Shown: positions 1 to 5,588 of the stretch, piece by piece
How the letters are laid out: every line of letters starts with the position of its first letter
Numbering within the stretch: the first letter of the stretch is position 1
Origin: Rhodoferax sp.
GTDB taxonomy: Bacteria; Pseudomonadota; Gammaproteobacteria; Burkholderiales; Burkholderiaceae_C
NCBI GenBank assembly: GCA_029865675.1
Contig: JARXAU010000217.1
Span: forward strand, 1-7,732
Direction: 5' to 3'
Length of the DNA stretch: 7,732 nt
Program-made: the position numbers and the translations under genes
Notes under the pieces: generated by a model
What the model was told of the DNA's origin: nothing
The model's input: only the letters and a program-made list of their open reading frames with translations
Database searches by the model: none

Positions 1-35
1 CCACCGCCACCGCCACCGCCACCGCCACCGCCACC
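1..35. repeat. CCACCG hexanucleotide tandem repeat, truncated by window edge
   Basis: Five perfect copies of CCACCG are followed by a partial sixth (CCACC), after which the sequence turns abruptly AT-richer. The array starts at base 1, so its true length is unknown. Because the unit is six bases, copy-number change would not shift a reading frame. Read in frame 1 it encodes proline pairs and stays open to a TAG at 91-93; in frame 3 it encodes Thr-Ala pairs and stops at 42-44. It may therefore be the tail of an upstream gene (glcD would be expected there) or intergenic DNA; the window does not decide. Confidence 0.9.
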
Positions 36-102
36 AATTTTTGACTGTGCGGCGTTCAAAAAATTCACTGTCAAGCCCGCTGCGGGCATTTAGCATCTCC
101 AC
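36..102. other. Short leader between edge repeat and glcE
   Basis: This 67-base stretch is noticeably less GC-rich than its surroundings. It holds a small hairpin, GCCCG at 75-79 pairing with CGGGC at 83-87 around a three-base loop, with only a weak T run after it. A TTGACT hexamer at 41-46 resembles a -35 box, but no good -10 lies at the right distance. No Shine-Dalgarno sequence is seen before the glcE ATG. It could be the spacer between glcD and glcE; I do not call a promoter or terminator. Confidence 0.3.
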
Positions 103-1284
103 ATGCAGATTCAATCCCCCGCGCTCGCGGAACTCACCGACCGTATCCGCCAGGCGCGCAGTGCGCCCATCCCCGAAGACCGGCTGCTGCGGGTGCGCGG
201 TGGCGGTAGCAAAGACTTTTTTGGCGCGGGTTTGCGCGGCCAGCCGCTGTCAACCCAAGGCCTGCATGGCATCGTGAGCTACGAGCCCACCGAGCTGGTG
301 GTAACGGTGCAAGCTGGTACGCCGTTGGCCGAGCTAGAAGCCGCTTTGCTGGAAAAAAACCAATGCCTGCCCTTTGAGCCGCCGCACTTTGGCCCGGCGG
401 GTGCAGGCACCGTGGGCGGTATGGTGGCTGCGGCCTTAAGCGGCCCGTCGCGGGCCAGTGTGGGGGCGGTCAAAGACTATGTACTGGGCGCGCGGTTTAT
501 CAATGGCAAAGGTGAGCACCTGACCTTCGGGGGACAGGTGATGAAGAACGTGGCCGGTTATGACGTCAGCCGCCTGCTGGCGGGCAGCTGGGGCACGCTG
601 GGGGTGATCACCGAGGTCTCGCTCAAGGTGCTGGCGTTTGCGCCCAGCGAGGCCACGCTGGCCTGCGCGTTGCCGCAGGACGCGGCCCTGGCCCTGCTGC
701 ACCGGTGGGGCGGCCAGCCTTTGCCCCTGAACGCGAGTTGCTGGGTGCACGACCCGCTTGAGGGCGGCGAAGGCGGCGACACACTGTTTGTGCGGCTGCG
801 CGGCGCACTCGCTGCGGTGCAGGCGGCGCTGCCGCGCATGCGAGCCGAGGTGCTGGCCCAAGGCGGCGAGGCCGAAGTCATGGACAACACCCAGGCCAGC
901 GCCGATTGGGCCGCAGCGCGCGACCAGCGTCTGCCGTTTTTTAATGCGCCGCCTGCACCTGATTTGTGTTTGTGGCGCCTGTCGGTGCCGCAGACCGCGC
1001 CCGTGCTGGCGCTGCCCTACGCCCAGTGCATTGAATGGCACGGTGGCCAGCGCTGGCTGTGGGCGCCGGCCTCTGCGGCAGCGCAACTGCACGCGCTGGC
1101 GCAGGGTGCTGGCGGCCACGCCACCTTGTTTCGCCGCCCGGTCGGCGCCTTGGCCAACGTGGACGCTGGCGCGCCGGTGTTTGCCCCGCAAGACGGCACG
1201 CAAGCCCGCATCCAAAGCGCTTTGCAACTGCAATTTGACCCCGACGGCGTGTTCAACACCCACCGCCCGCACTCCGTGGCTTAA
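103..1284 (+). CDS. glcE: Glycolate oxidase FAD-binding subunit GlcE
   Basis: GlcE is one of the two flavin-binding-type subunits of glycolate oxidase (GlcDEF), which oxidises glycolate to glyoxylate at the cytoplasmic membrane and passes electrons to the respiratory chain. The 393-residue product has an N-terminal FAD-binding fold of the FAD_binding_4 (PCMH) type. Visible motifs are RVRGGGSKDFFG (about 30-41), the YEPTELVVTVQAGTPL strand region (60-75), TVGGMVAAALSGPSR (103-117), DYVLGARFINGKG (125-137) and GGQVMKNVAGYDVSRLLAGS (143-162). The MKNVAGYD stretch is highly characteristic of GlcE. The C-terminus ends in a DPDGVFN motif (379-385), as FAD-linked oxidases commonly do. It is somewhat longer than E. 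coli GlcE (about 350 residues), mostly in the middle and C-terminal part. The ATG at 103 is the first that gives the complete fold, though no ribosome binding site is evident. glcF follows after 15 bases, so the two are surely co-transcribed; glcD should lie upstream outside the window. Confidence 0.95.
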   Translation: MQIQSPALAELTDRIRQARSAPIPEDRLLRVRGGGSKDFFGAGLRGQPLSTQGLHGIVSYEPTELVVTVQAGTPLAELEAALLEKNQCLPFEPPHFGPAGAGTVGGMVAAALSGPSRASVGAVKDYVLGARFINGKGEHLTFGGQVMKNVAGYDVSRLLAGSWGTLGVITEVSLKVLAFAPSEATLACALPQDAALALLHRWGGQPLPLNASCWVHDPLEGGEGGDTLFVRLRGALAAVQAALPRMRAEVLAQGGEAEVMDNTQASADWAAARDQRLPFFNAPPAPDLCLWRLSVPQTAPVLALPYAQCIEWHGGQRWLWAPASAAAQLHALAQGAGGHATLFRRPVGALANVDAGAPVFAPQDGTQARIQSALQLQFDPDGVFNTHRPHSVA

Positions 1285-1299
1285 GCCCCCTCACCCGCC

Positions 1300-2607
1300 A
1301 TGCAAACCACGCTCTCCCCCGAATACCAACACAGCGCCGACGGCCAGGCCGCCGAGGCCATTGTGCGCAACTGCGTGCACTGCGGTTTTTGCACCGCCAC
1401 CTGCCCCACTTACCAGCTGCTGGGCGATGAGCTGGACGGCCCGCGCGGGCGCATTTACCTGATCAAGCAAGTGCTCGAAGGCGCCGAGCCCACGCGCAAA
1501 ACCCAGCAGCACCTGGACCGCTGCCTGACCTGCCGCAACTGCGAATCCACCTGCCCCAGCGGCGTGGAATACGGCCACCTGATCGACCTGGGGCGCAAGC
1601 TGGTGGACGCCAAAGTGCCACGCCCCTTGCCCGAGCGCGCGGTGCGCTGGGCCTTGAAAGAAGGCCTGCCCTCGCCCTTGTTTGGCGTGGCCATGAAGTT
1701 AGGCCAGGCGGTGCGCGGCGTGCTGCCCGAAGCGATTCGCTCCAAAGTACCGGCCGCGCAGGACGCGGGCCGCATGCCGGTGGCGTTGCATGCGCGCAAG
1801 GTGCTGATGCTGGCCGGTTGCGTGCAGCCGTCCATGGCGCCCAATATCAACAGTGCGACGGCGCGCGTGCTGGACGCCGCAGGCATTCAAACCGTGGTCG
1901 CGCCCAAGGCGGGTTGCTGCGGCGCGGTCAAGTTCCACCTGAACGACCAAGACGGCGCCAAGGACGCCATGCGCGCCAATATCGACGCATGGTGGCCGCA
2001 TATTACGCCCGCTGCGGGGGCAGGCGTGGAGGCGATTGTGATGAACGCCTCGGGCTGCGGCGTCATGGTCAAAGACTACGGCCACGTGCTGCGCGACGAC
2101 CCGCTGTATGCGGCCAAAGCACAGCGGGTGAGCGCACTCACCCGCGATCTGAGCGAGCTGCTGCCCGAGCTGGTGGATGCACTCAAGCCCGGCGTCAGTG
2201 CCCAAGCAGCGCAGGCGGTCGGGGTGCAGGCTTTTCACCCCCCTTGCACTTTGCAGCATGGCCAAAAATTGCGTGGTGGGGTGGAAACCCACCTGGCCGC
2301 CCTGGGCTTCACGGTGCAGCTAGCCACCAACGAAGCGCATCTGTGCTGTGGGTCGGCGGGAACCTACTCTGTACTCCACCCCACCATCGCCCAGGAGTTA
2401 CGCGACCGCAAGCTGGGCCACTTGCAAGCTCTGCAGCCCCAGGGTATTTGCAGCGCCAACATCGGCTGCATCACTCACCTACAAAGCGGCACTTCCATAC
2501 CGGTGCGCCACTGGATAGAGGTGTTGGACGCTGCGCTGGCTCAAACGGCCGGCAACGCTGCCTCAATGTCACCGTCCAAACTGGCGGGCGTATCAGTGGG
2601 CGCATAG
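1300..2607 (+). CDS. glcF: Glycolate oxidase iron-sulfur subunit GlcF
   Basis: GlcF is the iron-sulfur subunit that carries electrons from the GlcD/GlcE flavins towards the quinone pool. The 435-residue product opens with two classical [4Fe-4S] motifs: C25-C28-C31-C35 (CVHCGFCTATCP) and C75-C78-C81-C85 (CLTCRNCESTCP). Two cysteine-rich CCG domains follow, as in GlcF, LldE and heterodisulfide reductase HdrB: the first holds AGC at 172-174 and AGCCG at 204-208, the second HPPC at 313-316 and LCCGSAGTY at 348-356. Conserved C-terminal stretches SANIGC (385-390) and PVRHWIEVLD (401-410) are present. The start at 1300 lies 15 bases after the glcE stop and has no purine-rich ribosome binding site, so translational coupling to glcE is plausible. 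The last 22 or so residues, after VLDAALA, look like an extra, poorly structured tail; they are encoded opposite the 3' end of the convergent peroxidase gene. All key cysteines are intact. Confidence 0.96.
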   Translation: MQTTLSPEYQHSADGQAAEAIVRNCVHCGFCTATCPTYQLLGDELDGPRGRIYLIKQVLEGAEPTRKTQQHLDRCLTCRNCESTCPSGVEYGHLIDLGRKLVDAKVPRPLPERAVRWALKEGLPSPLFGVAMKLGQAVRGVLPEAIRSKVPAAQDAGRMPVALHARKVLMLAGCVQPSMAPNINSATARVLDAAGIQTVVAPKAGCCGAVKFHLNDQDGAKDAMRANIDAWWPHITPAAGAGVEAIVMNASGCGVMVKDYGHVLRDDPLYAAKAQRVSALTRDLSELLPELVDALKPGVSAQAAQAVGVQAFHPPCTLQHGQKLRGGVETHLAALGFTVQLATNEAHLCCGSAGTYSVLHPTIAQELRDRKLGHLQALQPQGICSANIGCITHLQSGTSIPVRHWIEVLDAALAQTAGNAASMSPSKLAGVSVGA

Positions 2608-3029
2608 CGCTTTCGGGCCACGCCGTCGGGCCCGACCAAAAACTTGGTGAAGTTCCACTTCACCGCCTGGGTGCCCAAGATGCCGGGCGCCTCTTTGGTC
2701 AGCCACTGAAATAGTGGGTGGGCCTGCGTACCGTTGACGTCCACTTTTGCCATCATGGTGAAACTTACACCGTAGTTCTTTTGGCAAAAAGCGGCAATCT
2801 CGTCGTTGCTTCCCTTGTCCTGTGCGCCAAACTGGTTGCAGGGAAAGCCCAGCACCACCAAGCCACGGCTGGCAAACTTTTGGTGCAGCGCTTCTAGCCC
2901 GGCAAATTGGGGCGTAAAGCCGCAGGCGCTGGCCGTATTTACGACCAGCAAGGCTTTGCCGGACAGGTCTCTCAGTGCCAGGGGCTTGCCGTCTATCGTG
3001 AGGGCTTCAAAATCAAAGGCGGTGGTCAT
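2541..3029 (-). CDS. Glutathione peroxidase family thiol peroxidase (Gpx/BtuE-like)
   Basis: This 162-residue protein has the usual length and thioredoxin fold of bacterial glutathione peroxidases, which reduce hydrogen peroxide and organic or lipid hydroperoxides. The family signatures are clear: VVNTASACGFTPQF with peroxidatic Cys36, LGFPCNQFGAQ with the catalytic Gln70, and KWNFTKFLVG with Trp125 and Asn126, which complete the catalytic tetrad. There is no selenocysteine; the active residue is an ordinary Cys codon. Cys82 in AAFCQKNYGVSF sits where the resolving cysteine of thioredoxin-dependent members is found, as in E. coli BtuE, so thioredoxin rather than glutathione is the likelier reductant (inference). 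No signal peptide is seen, so it is probably cytoplasmic. An AAGGA ribosome binding site seven bases upstream supports the start. It lies 39 bases behind lplT on the same strand and its 3' end overlaps the convergent glcF by 67 bases. Confidence 0.95.
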   Translation of the reverse strand: MTTAFDFEALTIDGKPLALRDLSGKALLVVNTASACGFTPQFAGLEALHQKFASRGLVVLGFPCNQFGAQDKGSNDEIAAFCQKNYGVSFTMMAKVDVNGTQAHPLFQWLTKEAPGILGTQAVKWNFTKFLVGPDGVARKRYAPTDTPASLDGDIEAALPAV

Positions 3030-3036
3030 GCGGTTT

Positions 3037-3041
3037 TCCTT
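3037..3041 (-). promoter_or_regulatory. Ribosome binding site of the peroxidase gene
   Basis: On the minus strand this reads AAGGA, within AAGGAAAA, and is separated by seven bases from the ATG at 3029. It is the clearest Shine-Dalgarno sequence in the window and fixes the peroxidase start. It lies in the 39-base gap after the lplT stop, which fits independent translation initiation on a shared lplT-gpx mRNA. Confidence 0.65.
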
Positions 3042-3068
3042 GTCGAGTCAGAATTCGGTCGGGCCGAA

Positions 3069-4352
3069 CTAGCCATGCAGGTCATCGTTGCGCGCAATGT
3101 CGAGCAGGTGGGCCAGTTCTTCTCCGTGCTCGCGGGCATTGTGATCGTGCCAACGCTTGATCAGCCACATGCAGCCCGCCACCAGCAAGCCAAAGGCGCT
3201 GATAGCTGCAAATGCAGAGACCCCCATCCCGGTGGACACGCTGTACAGGCCGCCGAGCATCAAAATGCAGGCTTGTTCATTGAAATTTTGCACCGCGATT
3301 GAGCGCCCCGCCCCCATCAGGTTGTGGCCGCGGTGTTGTAGCAAAGCGTTCATCGGCACCACCAAAAACCCGCCCAATGCGCCCAGAAGTACCAAAAACG
3401 GTGCAGCCACCCAGACGTTGGTAATTACGTTGAGCAGTATCACTAACAGGCCCATGACAATCCCCAGCGGTATGACGCGGGTGGCCATGTCCAATCGCAT
3501 GCGCATCGAGGCCACCACCGCGCCAAGTGCAGTACCCACAGCCACGACGCCTACCAAGGAGGAGGCCTGGGTCACGCCGTAGCCCAAGGCCACGGACGCC
3601 CATGCTAAGACGATGTAGCGCAAATTCCCGCTCACACCCCAGAACAAGGTGGTGGTCGCAAGCGAGATTTGCCCCAAGCGGTCTTTCCAAAGCAGCGTGT
3701 TGCAGCTCCAAAAATCGGGCAACAGACTGACGATGCGCTGGGGAAGCGGACGCATGGTGACACCAGTGCGAGGAATTCGTGTGTTGAACCAGGCTGCGGC
3801 GAGGTACACAAGAATCAGGGCGCAGATAGCTGCTTCGGGTGGTGTGTCAATGCCGGTGTCGATGAACGGCAGGTCAAACGACAGCAAGAAAGGCGCAACA
3901 TGCGGGCCCACCAGCTGGCCACCTAACAACACCCCCAAAATAATGGATGCAATCGTCAGGCCCTCAATCCAACCATTGGCTTTCACCAACTGCGAGGCGG
4001 GCAGTAGCTCCGTCAGAATGCCGTACTTGGCGGGCGAATAGGCTGCAGCGCCCAAGCCGACAATGGCGTAAGCCATCAGAGGGTGGCTACCAAACAACAT
4101 CAGCAGGCAACCCACGATTTTGATACCGTTGCTGATTAACATGACACGTCCTTTGGGGAACGCGTCAGCGTACGCTCCGACAAAAGGCGCCAGCACCACA
4201 TAAAACAGTGCAAACATGGGCACCAGGGCCGCTTGCTGCCATTCAGGGGCGTCGGCGCCGCGCAACAACTGGACTGCGCCCACAAACAATGCGTTGTCCG
4301 CCAGCGAGCTAAAAAACTGCGCCGCCATGATGGTGAAAAAACCGCGTTTCAT
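3069..4352 (-). CDS. lplT: Lysophospholipid transporter LplT (MFS superfamily)
   Basis: LplT is an inner-membrane carrier that flips lysophospholipids, chiefly lysophosphatidylethanolamine, from the outer to the inner leaflet, where they are re-acylated. The 427-residue product is a multi-spanning membrane protein with motifs I recognise from E. coli LplT: AQFFSSLADNALF (11-23), APFVGAYADAFPKGRVM (55-71, the MFS loop 2-3 motif), GLGAAAYSPAKYGILTELLP (99-118), LVKANGWIEG (122-131), TLFWGVSGNLRY (235-246), GGFLVVPMNALLQHRG (327-342) and GAGRSIAVQNFNEQ (347-360). Compared with E. coli (397 residues) it has an extra loop around 148-175 (SFDLPFIDTGIDTPPE region) and a charged cytoplasmic C-terminal tail rich in His and acidic residues (400-427). 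In E. coli lplT is paired with the acyltransferase gene aas; here no aas is beside it, and a glutathione peroxidase gene follows instead. By eye its codon use is less GC-biased than that of the glc genes. No strong ribosome binding site is seen before the ATG. Confidence 0.93.
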   Translation of the reverse strand: MKRGFFTIMAAQFFSSLADNALFVGAVQLLRGADAPEWQQAALVPMFALFYVVLAPFVGAYADAFPKGRVMLISNGIKIVGCLLMLFGSHPLMAYAIVGLGAAAYSPAKYGILTELLPASQLVKANGWIEGLTIASIILGVLLGGQLVGPHVAPFLLSFDLPFIDTGIDTPPEAAICALILVYLAAAWFNTRIPRTGVTMRPLPQRIVSLLPDFWSCNTLLWKDRLGQISLATTTLFWGVSGNLRYIVLAWASVALGYGVTQASSLVGVVAVGTALGAVVASMRMRLDMATRVIPLGIVMGLLVILLNVITNVWVAAPFLVLLGALGGFLVVPMNALLQHRGHNLMGAGRSIAVQNFNEQACILMLGGLYSVSTGMGVSAFAAISAFGLLVAGCMWLIKRWHDHNAREHGEELAHLLDIARNDDLHG

Positions 4353-4414
4353 CAGTAAAAGTGCGAGTCGCTATGCGCCGGTGGCGGTGGGTTGATATCG
4401 ATCAGAGGGCAAAG

Positions 4415-4434
4415 TGCGTGGGTTATAGCACGCA
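4415..4434. promoter_or_regulatory. Inverted repeat TGCGTG-N8-CACGCA, possible operator
   Basis: A perfect six-base dyad with an eight-base spacer that contains a TATA-like element (TTATAG). A regulator bound here would cover a plausible -10 region for alr. The right arm also forms a competing hairpin, GCACG at 4428-4432 with CGTGC at 4437-4441. Six-base dyads arise by chance in GC-rich DNA, so confidence is low. Confidence 0.25.
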
Positions 4435-4464
4435 GCCGTGCGCTTGCCGTGTCGGTGCCGCTGC

Positions 4465-4484
4465 GGCGCAGCTACAGTTGCGCC
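4465..4484 (+). promoter_or_regulatory. Hairpin GGCGCA-N8-TGCGCC abutting the alr start codon
   Basis: A perfect six-base GC-rich stem with an eight-base loop ends exactly one base before the alr ATG at 4485. It occupies the place where a Shine-Dalgarno sequence would be, and none is visible. If folded in the mRNA it could reduce ribosome access to alr. The function is inferred and the dyad could be chance. Confidence 0.25.
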
Positions 4485-5570
4485 ATGCCCCGTCCAATCC
4501 AAGCCATCGTCCATACCGAGGCCCTGCGCCACAACCTGCAAACGGCCCGCGCCCAAGCGCCCGACGCCCGAGCCTGGGCGGTGGTCAAGGCCAATGCCTA
4601 CGGCCACGGCATGGAGCGCGCGTTTGACGGCCTGCGCGGCGCGGACGGCTTTGCGCTACTGGACCTTGATGAGGCCCAGCGTTTGCGCGCCCTGGGCTGG
4701 CGCGGGCCGATATTGCTGTTGGAGGGCGCATTTGAACTGCGCGACCTGGAATGGTGCTCCCGCCTGGACCTGTGGCACGTGGTGCACAACGAGGCGCAAA
4801 TCGACATGCTGGCCGCGCACAAAACCAATGTGCCGCAGCGCGTGTTTTTGAAGATGAACAGCGGCATGAACCGCCTGGGCTTTCGCCCCGAACACTACCG
4901 CGCCGCTTGGACGCGCCTAAACGCACTGCCCCAGGTGGACGAAATCTCGCTCATGACCCACTTCAGCGACGCTGACAGCGCGCGGGGCGTGGCCGCGCAG
5001 TTGGCGGCGTTTGAAGCCGCCAGTGCCGAATTGCCTGGCGAGCGCTGCATCAGCAACAGTGCAGCCACCTTGCGCCACGCCCACTGCGCCAACGACTGGG
5101 TGCGCATCGGTATTGCCCTGTACGGCAGCGCGCCAGACCACCCGGAGCACCCGGCCGACCACTGGGGCCTGCTGCCCACCATGAGCCTGCGCGCGGGCGT
5201 CATCGCCACCCAAGACCTGGCCCGAGGCGACACCGTGGGCTATGGATCGGGTTTTGTGGCCGAACGCGCTATGCGCATTGGCGTGGTGGCTTGCGGCTAT
5301 GCCGACGGTTACCCGCGGATTTGCCCCACTGGCACGCCGGTACTGGTAAACGGCGTGCGCAGCCACACCGTGGGCCGGGTTAGCATGGACATGCTGGCGG
5401 TGGATCTCACACACCTGCCCGAAGCCGACCTGGGTAGTGAAGTCACGCTGTGGGGCGCAGCATCCACAGGCCCCGTGCTGCCAATCGACGAGGTGGCCGC
5501 CCACGCCCAAACCCTGGGCTACGAGCTGATGTGTGGACTTGCACAGCGGGTACCAGTGGTGGTGCAGTAG
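4485..5570 (+). CDS. alr: Alanine racemase
   Basis: A PLP-dependent enzyme that interconverts L- and D-alanine, supplying D-alanine for peptidoglycan in the cytoplasm. The 361-residue product has the expected two domains, an N-terminal PLP barrel and a C-terminal beta domain. Key residues are visible: Lys35 in AVVKANAYGHG forms the PLP Schiff base; Tyr253 in VGYGSGF is the second catalytic base; Lys123 and Arg130 in FLKMNSGMNRLG match the carbamylated lysine and PLP-interacting arginine; GYADGYPR (271-278) and GRVSMDM (297-303) complete the active site contributed by the partner subunit. I chose the ATG at 4485, giving MPRPIQAIVHTEALRHNL, because it matches the usual family N-terminus. An in-frame ATG at 4392 would add 31 basic, unrelated residues inside the intergenic region. 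The gene diverges from lplT and converges on the receptor gene with an 18-base gap. Whether this is the only racemase (alr) or a catabolic paralogue (dadX) cannot be told here. Confidence 0.95.
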   Translation: MPRPIQAIVHTEALRHNLQTARAQAPDARAWAVVKANAYGHGMERAFDGLRGADGFALLDLDEAQRLRALGWRGPILLLEGAFELRDLEWCSRLDLWHVVHNEAQIDMLAAHKTNVPQRVFLKMNSGMNRLGFRPEHYRAAWTRLNALPQVDEISLMTHFSDADSARGVAAQLAAFEAASAELPGERCISNSAATLRHAHCANDWVRIGIALYGSAPDHPEHPADHWGLLPTMSLRAGVIATQDLARGDTVGYGSGFVAERAMRIGVVACGYADGYPRICPTGTPVLVNGVRSHTVGRVSMDMLAVDLTHLPEADLGSEVTLWGAASTGPVLPIDEVAAHAQTLGYELMCGLAQRVPVVVQ

Positions 5571-5580
5571 CCCACCACCG
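5557..5580 (+). terminator. Weak hairpin at the alr stop, possible terminator
   Basis: GGTGGTG (5558-5564) pairs with CACCACC (5573-5579) around an eight-base loop that contains the alr TAG; a T-G wobble extends it by one pair. The following bases are GGGCGTTTCT, so there is no good U tract. It is the only hairpin found in the 18-base gap between the convergent alr and receptor genes. It may be a poor intrinsic terminator, or chance. Confidence 0.25.
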
Positions 5581-5588
5581 GGGCGTTT

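Larger units (their letters stand above)
4353..4484. promoter_or_regulatory. Divergent lplT/alr intergenic region
   Basis: These 132 bases separate the two outward-reading starts and must hold the promoters of both genes, unless either is driven from elsewhere. A TTGATA hexamer (4392-4397) matches a -35 box in five of six positions, and TATAGC (4424-4429) resembles a -10, but they are 26 bases apart and so do not pair as a normal sigma-70 promoter. Short inverted repeats cluster on the alr side and are listed separately. No confident promoter is called. Confidence 0.4.

Noticed and set aside
75..87. Hairpin GCCCG/CGGGC as an intrinsic terminator for an upstream gene
   Set aside because: The stem is only five bases and the following ATTTA is not a convincing T tract. 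A terminator within a presumed glcD-glcE transcript would also be unexpected.
41..277. 78-residue open frame before and inside glcE
   Set aside because: It starts in the leader and runs through the conserved FAD-binding region of glcE in another frame. It has no motif and no ribosome binding site.
436..1272. 278-residue open frame on the minus strand, antisense to glcE
   Set aside because: It is rich in Arg, Gln and His with no recognisable motif, typical of the antisense shadow of a GC-rich gene, and it lies wholly inside well-supported glcE.
758..1462. 234-residue open frame on the plus strand spanning the glcE/glcF junction
   Set aside because: Its composition is dominated by Arg, Cys, Pro and Ala, as expected for an out-of-frame reading; both genes it crosses are confidently assigned in other frames.
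1818..2714. 298-residue open frame on the plus strand overlapping glcF and gpx
   Set aside because: It is an Arg- and Gly-rich out-of-frame reading of glcF with no family motif. The glcF frame carries all the iron-sulfur cysteines.
4392..4484. Upstream in-frame ATG that would lengthen alanine racemase by 31 residues
   Set aside because: The added residues match no alanine racemase N-terminus and would use up most of the divergent intergenic region. The ATG at 4485 gives the standard family start.
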